DNA of 6,290 bases from DASWVC01 sp036401335 (GTDB lineage Bacteria > Verrucomicrobiota > Verrucomicrobiia > Chthoniobacterales > JAFAMB01), in assembly GCA_036401335.1 (NCBI GenBank), contig DASWVC010000082.1:1-6290 (forward strand), read 5' to 3'. Each line of letters starts with the position of its first letter. Within the stretch, counting starts at the first letter, position 1. Below the pieces are notes generated by a model, which had not been told where the DNA came from, made no database searches, and saw only the letters and a list, made by a program, of their open reading frames with translations. Positions 1-5,937 of this stretch are shown here, one piece after another. Both the position numbers and the translations under genes were made by a program.

Positions 1-1003
1 AAAGGTGGAGGTAATTGATCGCCCGGACCCGGTGCCTGGCTTTGGTGAGGTCCTTATCAAAATGCGAGCCTCCGCACTGTGTCGGAGCGACATGAGCATT
101 TATTATGGGAAACCGGTCCTTGCCAGTGAGGCCGCTAAAACCGGCCTTGTCGTTCCCGGTCACGAACCGGCCGGCGAAGTGGTGGAGGTCGGTGCAGGGG
201 CGGACGGAATCAGAGTGGGGGACCGGGTGGCGGTTTACCTGGCCATCGGCTGTGGGCGCTGCCAGTGGTGCCACAGTGGATTCCGAATGTTGTGCCCGGA
301 GTTCAAGTGCCTTGGTTTCGACGTTGACGGCGGCGATGCGGATTACCTAGTGGCACCAGCGGTGAACAGCCTCAAACTGCCGGAGGAACTTTCCTTCGAG
401 GCTGGTGCGGTCATGACCGACATGATCGGGACACAATACTCGGCCCAAAAACGGTTAGGGGTCTCCGGGGCTACGACCCTCGCGGTTTTCGGCCTTGGCC
501 CAATGGGGGCAGCCGGTGTCCTGATCGGCAAAGCACGCGGAGCTCGGGTGGTCGCAGTGGACGTGTTGGACGATCGCCTGGCCATGGCCAAGACGCTTGG
601 AGCGGATGAAATGATAAACAGCGGCGCTCAGAACGCAACCGAACGTCTGCGTGAACTTACGAGCGGGGTCGGCGTAGACGTGGCAATTGACTGCTCCGGC
701 AACCCCAAAGCGCAGAACGCCGCATTGGATTCAGCGCGCCGGTTTGGGTCGGTGGCGTTTGTTGGGGAATCGTCTTCCACGACGATAAACCCGAGCGATC
801 AGCTGATTCGCAAGCAGCTCCAGGTTATTGGCGCGTGGTATTTTCCCCTCAGTGAGTTCGAGGAGATCGCCCGATTTGTCGTGGAGCGACACGTGCCCGT
901 GGAGAAGATGATCACGCACCGCTTTTCGTTGGACCAAGCGGCGGAAGCGTTCCGCATGTTTGACGAACGGAAGACGGAAAAGGCGATTTTTGTTTGGAAT
1001 TAA
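1..1003 (+). CDS. Zinc-dependent medium-chain alcohol/polyol dehydrogenase (5' partial)
   Basis: This is an NAD(P)-dependent zinc dehydrogenase of the medium-chain (MDR) superfamily, expected to oxidise a secondary alcohol or polyol to a ketone in the cytoplasm. The frame is open to the left edge (codons from position 2), so roughly 10-15 N-terminal residues are probably missing; the GTG at 5 is unlikely to be the true start. Counting from that GTG, Cys26 (ALCRSD) and the His53-Glu54 pair (PGHEPAGEV) fit catalytic zinc binding, with Asp139 a possible further ligand. Cys83, Cys86, Cys89 and Cys97 form the structural zinc lobe. A Rossmann motif GLGPMG lies at 163-168, and Asp186 at the end of the next beta strand suggests NAD preference. 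It is the first visible gene of the operon and sits 42 bases before a sugar epimerase gene, which fits a role in sugar or polyol catabolism. Family assignment is strong; the substrate cannot be read from the sequence. Confidence 0.93.
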   Translation, partial: KVEVIDRPDPVPGFGEVLIKMRASALCRSDMSIYYGKPVLASEAAKTGLVVPGHEPAGEVVEVGAGADGIRVGDRVAVYLAIGCGRCQWCHSGFRMLCPEFKCLGFDVDGGDADYLVAPAVNSLKLPEELSFEAGAVMTDMIGTQYSAQKRLGVSGATTLAVFGLGPMGAAGVLIGKARGARVVAVDVLDDRLAMAKTLGADEMINSGAQNATERLRELTSGVGVDVAIDCSGNPKAQNAALDSARRFGSVAFVGESSSTTINPSDQLIRKQLQVIGAWYFPLSEFEEIARFVVERHVPVEKMITHRFSLDQAAEAFRMFDERKTEKAIFVWN

Positions 1004-1045
1004 GCCACCACAGATAACGAGCAAAGCAGAAGCATCGACAACGGT

Positions 1046-1876
1046 ATGAAACTTTCCTTCAACACCTGGGTGTACTCCAGTTTTCCCGTGTGGGTTCCGG
1101 CTTACCCGCTTGAGGAGACGATCAAGCGGATTGCGCGAATCGGCTATGACGGCATCGAGATAGGGGCGGCCGCCCCGCACGCCTACCCTGCTTACGTGAA
1201 CAAGGAACGGCGAGCGACGATCAAGCGGGTGCTCGATGACCATGGCTTAGCGGTGTCAAGCATGTTGCCTGCTCCCGGCGGAGGGCCCGGTTTCAACGTC
1301 GCTTCACCGGTCGAGGAAGAGCGGAAAGCGGCCATTGAGCAGTACCGACAAGTGATCGAATTGTGTTCTGATTTAGGCGGCAGCACCGTGCTCTACGTGG
1401 CCGGTTGGCAGATCTTCGGGACGGCGCGGGCGCAGGCCTGGCAGTGGAGCCAGGAAGCCCTGGGTGAGGTCGCCAAGACCGCCGAGAACCGCGGGGTGGC
1501 TCTCGCAATCGAGCCCACCCCTACGGACAGCAACCTGGTGGAAAGCTGTGACGATGCCATTGAGTTGATGGAACAGGTTGGGGCGAAAAATGTCGGCTTG
1601 ATGTTTGATACGCAGCATGCCTATTACCGCAACGAGGTACCGACCGATTACGTTTACCGGATGGGTAAAAATCTGCGCCACGTGCACCTGTCTGAGTTCG
1701 GCCGGCTTCCGCCGGGAGCAGGCCGGGGAGACTTCGTCGGTCTGGTGTCGGCCTTGCGCGAAGTTGGCTACGACGGCTACCTGGCCATGGAGATCGGGTT
1801 CAACCGCAGGGATGTGGAGCCAGACTTGGTAGCCCGCCAGGCGTACGATTACATGAAACCCTTGGTGAGCGAGTGA
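1046..1876 (+). CDS. Sugar isomerase/epimerase, xylose isomerase-like TIM barrel (ketose 3-epimerase-like)
   Basis: The 276-residue protein belongs to the xylose isomerase-like TIM-barrel (AP endonuclease 2) superfamily, cytoplasmic enzymes that epimerise or isomerise sugars with a divalent metal. Visible landmarks are the early GYDGIEIG strand (33-40), Glu156 in LAIEPT, Asp188 and His191 in MFDTQH, His214 in HVHLSE, Arg220 followed by a PGAG turn, and Glu249 in AMEIG. The Glu-Asp-His-Glu order and spacing, the DTxxH element and the HxHxxE...R..PGxG element resemble D-tagatose/D-psicose 3-epimerase and related proteins, in which the two Glu residues are catalytic. Other members of the superfamily (hydroxypyruvate isomerase, inosose dehydratase and others) share much of this pattern, so the exact reaction is open. 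The ATG at 1046 lacks a strong Shine-Dalgarno but begins the conserved first strand (MKLSFNTW). The stop is followed within about 50 bases by the transporter genes, suggesting co-transcription. Confidence 0.88.
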   Translation: MKLSFNTWVYSSFPVWVPAYPLEETIKRIARIGYDGIEIGAAAPHAYPAYVNKERRATIKRVLDDHGLAVSSMLPAPGGGPGFNVASPVEEERKAAIEQYRQVIELCSDLGGSTVLYVAGWQIFGTARAQAWQWSQEALGEVAKTAENRGVALAIEPTPTDSNLVESCDDAIELMEQVGAKNVGLMFDTQHAYYRNEVPTDYVYRMGKNLRHVHLSEFGRLPPGAGRGDFVGLVSALREVGYDGYLAMEIGFNRRDVEPDLVARQAYDYMKPLVSE

Positions 1877-1926
1877 GGACGATTCGAGAAAACCTCCGGA
1901 AACCTGGCCAAAAAGAAAAAATAATC

Positions 1927-3348
1927 ATGCGAAGGCGACACTTTTTAAAGTTGGCGGCTGCCACGTCAGGAGCAGCTGTTTTTGGGGGCGTGCTTACACC
2001 GCGTGCGGCCAGGGCGGCCGCGAAACCGCAGACGCTGAACCTGCTTTACGCGACTGCCGAAGCGGATTCTGAGGCGGTCAAACTGATCCTGCCGGACTTC
2101 GCGGCCAAGTTCGGCATCAAGTTGAACCTGGAAACGTACCCGTACGCGGCCCTGCAGCAGAAGGTCTTCGCCGAACTGGCTTCGTCGAGTCCTCATTACG
2201 ACATCATGATCGTGGACACGCCATGGATGCCGGCCCTGACCAGGAAGCTGGAGCCGCTTACGCCCTACTTAAAAGAGGCGAAGTTCAACGACCTCACTGA
2301 TCCTAACCTGAAAGACTTTATTCCGGCCGCCTTCTACGATTCGGCAGTTTACCAGCCGGTCAAATCTTACCTGCACTTCCCGGGGTCGCCCGCCGAAGTG
2401 GATGTTGCCGCGATCGCAAAAGAAGGTTTCGAAATATACGGGCTTCCGATTCAATCCAACGTGCTGACGCTTGCCTACCGGAAGGATCTGTTTGCTGATC
2501 CGCAGGAACAGAAGGCATTCCAGGATCGGTACGGCAAAGCGCTTAAAGTGCCTGAGACCTGGGATGATTTCGCGGTTGTCGCCGAATTTTATACCCGGCC
2601 GGACAAGCGGTTGTATGGAACGACGCTCATGCCCGGTACGGGCGATTGGGCGACGGACGACTTCAAGACCTTGTTGGCTTGTTGGGGTGAGGATGGCCAT
2701 TTGGTTACCGATAAGTTCGATTTGGCTTTCGCCTCTCCCGCAGGCGTGGAAGCGCTTGCTTACTACGCAGACCTCATCCAGAAGCGCAAAGTGACGCCGC
2801 CCGGCGTTACCTCGTTTTCGTGGGATGACGTCACCGCCACGTTCAATGCCGGCCTCACGGCAATGGCAATGAATTATCACGACATGAAGCTCAATCCCGA
2901 CGTGAAAGGGGAAGTCGCCTATGCGATGGCGCCAAAAAAGGCGGGTTACGGCCCTCATTTCGGGACCTGGATTTTGAGCGTCAACCGGTACTCAAGAAAC
3001 AAGGAATGGGCGTACCGCGCCATCACTTGGCTCACGGCGGGCGAAGCCCAGGTCAAAATGCTCGAGAAGCAGCTTCACCCTACCCGGGTATCGGTTTACC
3101 AGAAGGCCGTGGCGGATACTGCGTTGCAGAACGATTTCGGCAATTTTTACGACGTGCTGGGCAAGTCGCTGAACGTGGGCGTTGGACGCGCCCGCTTGAG
3201 CAACTACAGCGACGTCAGCAAAGCCATTGCTGTCGCTGTCAACAATGCGGCGACCGGCAGCCAGACACCGCAGGCGGCGCTCAACGCTGCGGTGCCGCAG
3301 GTCAGGGAAATGCTCAAACAGGCGGGCTACCCCGTTGCCAATGGCTAG
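1927..3348 (+). CDS. ABC transporter sugar-binding protein with Tat signal peptide
   Basis: This 473-residue protein is a family 1 extracellular solute-binding protein, the periplasmic receptor of a carbohydrate ABC importer. The chosen ATG gives MRRRHFLK at the very N-terminus, a near-ideal twin-arginine motif, followed by an Ala/Gly-rich hydrophobic stretch and an ARAAA cleavage region near residues 28-32, so export by the Tat route is predicted. The mature part shows typical elements: YDIMIVDTPWM (91-101), an EIYGLPIQSNVLTLAYRKDLF-type strand (about 169-189), PETWDDF (209-215), FNAGLTAMAMNY (306-317), and a GTWILSVNRYSRNKEWAYR-type C-terminal segment. An in-frame GTG at 1873 overlaps the preceding TGA and would add 18 charged residues before the twin-arginine motif; 1927 is preferred because it puts the signal at the N-terminus, although no clear Shine-Dalgarno precedes it. 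The gene overlaps the next permease gene by 8 bases. The ligand is unknown: a sugar, polyol or glycoside. Confidence 0.92.
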   Translation: MRRRHFLKLAAATSGAAVFGGVLTPRAARAAAKPQTLNLLYATAEADSEAVKLILPDFAAKFGIKLNLETYPYAALQQKVFAELASSSPHYDIMIVDTPWMPALTRKLEPLTPYLKEAKFNDLTDPNLKDFIPAAFYDSAVYQPVKSYLHFPGSPAEVDVAAIAKEGFEIYGLPIQSNVLTLAYRKDLFADPQEQKAFQDRYGKALKVPETWDDFAVVAEFYTRPDKRLYGTTLMPGTGDWATDDFKTLLACWGEDGHLVTDKFDLAFASPAGVEALAYYADLIQKRKVTPPGVTSFSWDDVTATFNAGLTAMAMNYHDMKLNPDVKGEVAYAMAPKKAGYGPHFGTWILSVNRYSRNKEWAYRAITWLTAGEAQVKMLEKQLHPTRVSVYQKAVADTALQNDFGNFYDVLGKSLNVGVGRARLSNYSDVSKAIAVAVNNAATGSQTPQAALNAAVPQVREMLKQAGYPVANG

Positions 3349-4294
3349 CCCTGCCGTAAGCGAATCGCTTCTGGCTGAACCTGTGCCCGCGCAAGGGGCC
3401 GCCGAGAAATCCGTCCGGGCGGACATGGTGCTCGGCTGGTCCCTGGTGGCTCCGGCGTTGGCAATCCTGCTGGTCATGACCATCGCTCCGGCCATTTACC
3501 TTCTGCATGCCAGCTTCTTCAATTTCACCCTGCTCAACCCCGACCTAAAGCGGTTCGTCGGGTTGGAAAACTACGCCCAGGTTTTCGCAGACCCGACCAT
3601 CCGGAACGGATTTTTTGTCACCTTGATGTTCGTGACGATTGCGGTAGGGCTTGAGCTCTTGATTGGCTTGGGGCTGGCGTGCGCTTTAGCGCCACGCAGT
3701 CTTGGCAACAACCTGGCCTCGACAATCCTGCTGTTGCCGTTCGCCGTGACCCCGGTGGTGTCGGCCCTGATCTGGCGGGAGTTGCTGAATCCGAACTACG
3801 GGTGGATCGATTACTACCTGCAGCGCATCGGCATCATCGGGCGTCCAATCGAATGGCTGAGTTCCGCACCGACGGCCTGGGTTTCGATGGTTGGTTTAGA
3901 CGTGTGGCAATGGACGCCGTTTGTGGCCCTTATTCTCATGGCCGGCCTCCAAGGCCTTTCCAAAGAGCCACAGGAAGCCGCAGCGGTCGATGGCGCCAAT
4001 CTGTGGCAAACGTTCTGGCATGTCACCTTGCCGCAGCTCAGGCCATTTATCGCGATCGCGGTGTTGCTGCGGCTCGTGGAAGCGTTCAAAACCTTCGGCA
4101 CCGTTCAAATTCTGACCGGCGGAGGTCCCGGTCGGTCGACTGAACTGATCAACCTGACCCTTTACCGCGTGGGCCTGCAAAACTTCCAGATCGGAGCGGC
4201 GGCGGCGGTCGGGATTGTGTTCCTCATCCTGCTCTCCTTGATTGTCTCACAACTCTTGCAGGTCCTGGGCCGTAACACCGAACTCCTCGGGTGA
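3341..4294 (+). CDS. Carbohydrate ABC transporter permease, MalF/UgpA type
   Basis: This is an inner-membrane permease subunit, one half of the transmembrane channel of a carbohydrate ABC importer (CUT1 class, MalF-like). From the ATG at 3341 the product has 317 residues, normal for a UgpA-type subunit. About six hydrophobic segments are visible, near residues 33-55, 92-117, 126-146, 178-202, 235-257 and 287-309. The cytoplasmic EAA loop that contacts the ATPase starts at 212 (EAAAVDGAN) and ends in TLPQLRP around 229-235. The frame is open upstream to 3227, but that stretch is Arg-rich and lies wholly inside the binding-protein gene, so 3341 is chosen. This start overlaps the last 8 bases of the binding-protein gene, which points to translational coupling. 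It presumably pairs with the MalG-type protein downstream and the Tat-exported receptor upstream. Confidence 0.94.
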   Translation: MASPAVSESLLAEPVPAQGAAEKSVRADMVLGWSLVAPALAILLVMTIAPAIYLLHASFFNFTLLNPDLKRFVGLENYAQVFADPTIRNGFFVTLMFVTIAVGLELLIGLGLACALAPRSLGNNLASTILLLPFAVTPVVSALIWRELLNPNYGWIDYYLQRIGIIGRPIEWLSSAPTAWVSMVGLDVWQWTPFVALILMAGLQGLSKEPQEAAAVDGANLWQTFWHVTLPQLRPFIAIAVLLRLVEAFKTFGTVQILTGGGPGRSTELINLTLYRVGLQNFQIGAAAAVGIVFLILLSLIVSQLLQVLGRNTELLG

Positions 4295-4302
4295 AATGAA
4301 AT

Positions 4303-5145
4303 ATGTCGGGTGCCACCAGTGAACCCCTAAGGGCTGTCGGCCGCCTTATCGTGTGGCTCGCCATGGCGGCTGCTTTGGTTCCACTGGTTTTCATGCTGAT
4401 CACGTCGATCAAACCAACCGGTGACGCGCAGACCATTCCGCCGAAATGGGTATTTCGGCCGACGCTGGAACACTATGGTGCGGTGTTCGGGGGTGACACG
4501 TCGTCCTCGCAGGCTTTTCTTCCGTTGCTCGGGCATAGCGCCATTGTGGCGGTGGCGTCCACAGCGTTGACCATCCTGGTGGGCGTTCCGGCGGCTTACG
4601 CGCTGGCGCGGGTGCGCTTCAAAGGAAGGCGCTTTCTGTCCACCTGGATTCTGTCCACCATCATGTTTCCACCGATCGTGGCGGCGATCCCCGTGTTCAT
4701 CATCGCAGGGCAGTTGGAACTGATCGACACCTACCCCATCCTGATTGTCCCGTACACGGCCTTTAACCTGCCGATGGTGGTTTGGCTGCTGCGCAGCGTT
4801 ATCACCCAGATTCCGGCTGACATCGAGGAAGCTGCCCGCGTGGACGGCTGTTCCAGGGTCGGGGTCATCGCCAGGATGACTTTGCCGCTGGCGGTTCCGG
4901 GCATCGTGGCAGCGGGTGTCCTGAGCATGATCTTATGCTGGAATGAGTTCCTGTTTGCGCTAACGCTGACCCGCGCCGACGTGAAGACGGCACCGGTCGG
5001 AGTCAACGAATTCACAGGAATGTTCGGCACGCAATGGGGGAACCTGACGGCTGCCTCCACCGCGATCGTCGCGCCTATCCTGGTCATGACGTTTCTGCTC
5101 CGACGCAGGCTCATCTCGGGCCTAACCTTGGGGGCGGTGAAGTAA
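4303..5145 (+). CDS. Carbohydrate ABC transporter permease, MalG/UgpE type
   Basis: This is the second inner-membrane permease of the same importer, a MalG-like CUT1 subunit of 280 residues, the usual length. The N-terminal membrane helix is at about 13-35 (followed by TSIKP), and the periplasmic P1 segment PPKWVFRPTLEHYGAVF, typical of this family, follows near 46-62. Further helices lie near 78-102, 112-136, 144-166, 196-222 and 248-268. The EAA loop begins at 176 (EAARVDGCS) and ends in TLPLAVPG near 193-200. The C-terminus SGLTLGAVK matches the characteristic end of MalG-type subunits, so the gene is complete. It starts 8 bases after the MalF-type gene and is the last gene of the operon: the next 231 bases carry no supported gene. 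No ABC ATPase follows, so one must be encoded elsewhere or upstream of the window. Confidence 0.94.
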   Translation: MSGATSEPLRAVGRLIVWLAMAAALVPLVFMLITSIKPTGDAQTIPPKWVFRPTLEHYGAVFGGDTSSSQAFLPLLGHSAIVAVASTALTILVGVPAAYALARVRFKGRRFLSTWILSTIMFPPIVAAIPVFIIAGQLELIDTYPILIVPYTAFNLPMVVWLLRSVITQIPADIEEAARVDGCSRVGVIARMTLPLAVPGIVAAGVLSMILCWNEFLFALTLTRADVKTAPVGVNEFTGMFGTQWGNLTAASTAIVAPILVMTFLLRRRLISGLTLGAVK

Positions 5146-5228
5146 CGGCAGGTGGGTGCCGGCATGCCAACCGGAAAACGGGCCTGCGTGCAAGGGCCGG
5201 GACCTCGTGCTCGTCATCAGGAAGCAAA

Positions 5229-5250
5229 GACAACGCCGTCCGGCGGTGTC
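5229..5250 (+). other. Imperfect stem-loop in the intergenic region after the transporter operon
   Basis: An inverted repeat with arms GACA and CGCCG (5229-5232, 5234-5238) pairs with CGGCG and TGTC (5241-5245, 5247-5250). That is nine pairs with a single A-G mismatch and a nominal 2-base loop, which would open to about 4 bases in practice. It begins 84 bases after the stop of the last permease gene. No T tract follows, so it is not a classical intrinsic terminator; it could slow decay of the operon mRNA from the 3' side, help end transcription with Rho, or be chance in GC-rich DNA. Weaker pairing is also possible upstream, between GCAGG at 5148-5152 and CCTGC at 5183-5187. Confidence 0.4.
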
Positions 5251-5336
5251 GCATTGCAAGCGTCAAAACTGTGTTCAAGACGGAAGCGGGCCGGCCGCGC
5301 GACGGTGCACCCTGGGTCCGGCCAACGCCGCGAAGC

Positions 5337-5365
5337 TTGATCTCAGTCGAAGTCACAGGCATAAA
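5337..5365 (+). promoter_or_regulatory. Possible sigma70-like promoter for the HU-like gene
   Basis: TTGATC at 5337-5342 and CATAAA at 5360-5365 each match four of six positions of the -35 and -10 consensus, and the spacer is the optimal 17 bases. Transcription would then start around 5372, only a few bases before the ATG at 5377, giving an almost leaderless message. That would agree with the lack of a Shine-Dalgarno before this gene. The match is by eye only, and such matches occur by chance. Confidence 0.3.
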
Positions 5366-5376
5366 GTCAGCCCACC

Positions 5377-5808
5377 ATGACCAAGACCGAACTTCAATTG
5401 GCCCTCGCCGAAGCCACTCAGACCAATAAGAAAGCTGCGGGGGCGTTTTTGCAGGCTTTGGGAGCAATTGCCTACAAAGCGGTTAAGAAGCAGGGAGAAT
5501 TTGTGTTGCCTGGGTTCGGCAAACTGGTTAAGCAAAAGCGGAAAGCGCGGACGTCCTTCAACCCGCAAACGCGGCAGAAGGTGAGGGTGGCGGCAAAAAC
5601 GGTGGTGAAATTCCGTGTGGCCAAAGGGGCCAAAGATGCGATTCTGGGGGTCAAAACCCCGGTGGCCGCAATACTGCCAAAAGAAGTGAAGACCCCAACC
5701 AACGGGCGGACCCGGGCAAAAGCGAGTGGCCCTCAGGCTTCCGCGGACGCAAAGCCCGCAACAGGTCGTGCTCGCCGGGTGGGAGGGGCTCAAAGCGGGC
5801 GAGCTTAG
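5377..5808 (+). CDS. HU/IHF-family DNA-binding protein with basic C-terminal tail
   Basis: This 143-residue protein is an HU/IHF-type nucleoid protein: a small dimeric protein that bends and packages DNA. The HU-like core covers about residues 1-90. It has helical segments at TKTELQLALAEAT (2-14) and NKKAAGAFLQALGAIAYKAV (17-36), then the signature turn GEFVLPGFGKL (40-50). A beta arm follows with Asn62-Pro63 (Pro63 in the place of the DNA-intercalating proline), and the core closes with VVKFRVAKGAKDAIL (76-90). The arm reads RTSFNPQT rather than the common GRNPxTG, and the usual Gly after the Thr is Arg. Residues 91-143 form an extra tail rich in Ala, Lys, Arg, Gly, Pro and Ser, with no sign of a fold and reminiscent of histone H1-like tails; ordinary HU is about 90 residues. 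No Shine-Dalgarno is evident before the ATG. The gene stands alone, 231 bases after the transporter operon and 129 bases before an NRPS-like gene. Confidence 0.9.
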   Translation: MTKTELQLALAEATQTNKKAAGAFLQALGAIAYKAVKKQGEFVLPGFGKLVKQKRKARTSFNPQTRQKVRVAAKTVVKFRVAKGAKDAILGVKTPVAAILPKEVKTPTNGRTRAKASGPQASADAKPATGRARRVGGAQSGRA

Positions 5809-5937
5809 CCGCGGTGGGGCGAGCGACTCCGGTGAGTTTTTCGTCGGCCGGGAGCCAGCTGCGGGAAAGCCCGGCGATACCGCAAAGGGCCGGAACTTTT
5901 ACTTGCTGAGCTGAACCGATTTTATTGATTCGTAAAG
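5809..5937 (+). other. Intergenic gap between the HU-like gene and the NRPS-like gene
   Basis: No gene is supported here. A weak 6-base inverted repeat, GCCGGG at 5847-5852 with CCCGGC at 5870-5875, encloses a second possible small hairpin (CGGG, AAAG loop, CCCG at 5862-5873). Neither is followed by a T tract, so neither is called a terminator. The last 40 or so bases (about 5895-5935) are notably AT-richer than their surroundings and could hold the promoter of the next gene, but no convincing -35/-10 pair was found. Confidence 0.4.

Noticed and set aside
731..1243. Antisense frame of 170 codons spanning the end of the dehydrogenase and start of the epimerase genes
   Set aside because: It crosses two well-supported sense genes, shows no family motif and is best explained as a shadow frame.
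2269..2958. Long antisense frame of 229 codons inside the binding-protein gene
   Set aside because: The sense strand encodes a clear solute-binding protein across this region. The antisense product has no recognisable motif and is expected from GC-rich codon bias.
3227..3340. N-terminal extension of the MalF-type permease
   Set aside because: The added 38 residues are Arg-rich, lie entirely within the binding-protein gene and do not resemble a permease N-terminus. The ATG at 3341 gives a normal length.
5157..5168. Short palindromes TGCCGGCA and GGCATGCC as an operator
   Set aside because: They are 8 bases each, overlapping, and of a kind expected by chance in GC-rich DNA; no repeat of the site was seen near a promoter.
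5034..5429. Frames crossing the intergenic region between the permease and HU-like genes (also 5152-5340 and 5156-5380)
   Set aside because: Composition is Arg-, Gly- and Pro-rich without motifs or ribosome binding sites, and they overlap flanking genes in other frames.
5353..5793. Antisense frame of 146 codons opposite the HU-like gene
   Set aside because: The sense frame has clear HU signatures; the antisense product is Cys-, Arg- and His-rich with no recognisable domain.
5726..5914. Small sense frame overlapping the end of the HU-like gene
   Set aside because: Two thirds or so of its length is an alternative frame of the HU tail, and it has no motif. It does not supply a condensation N-lobe for the downstream gene.
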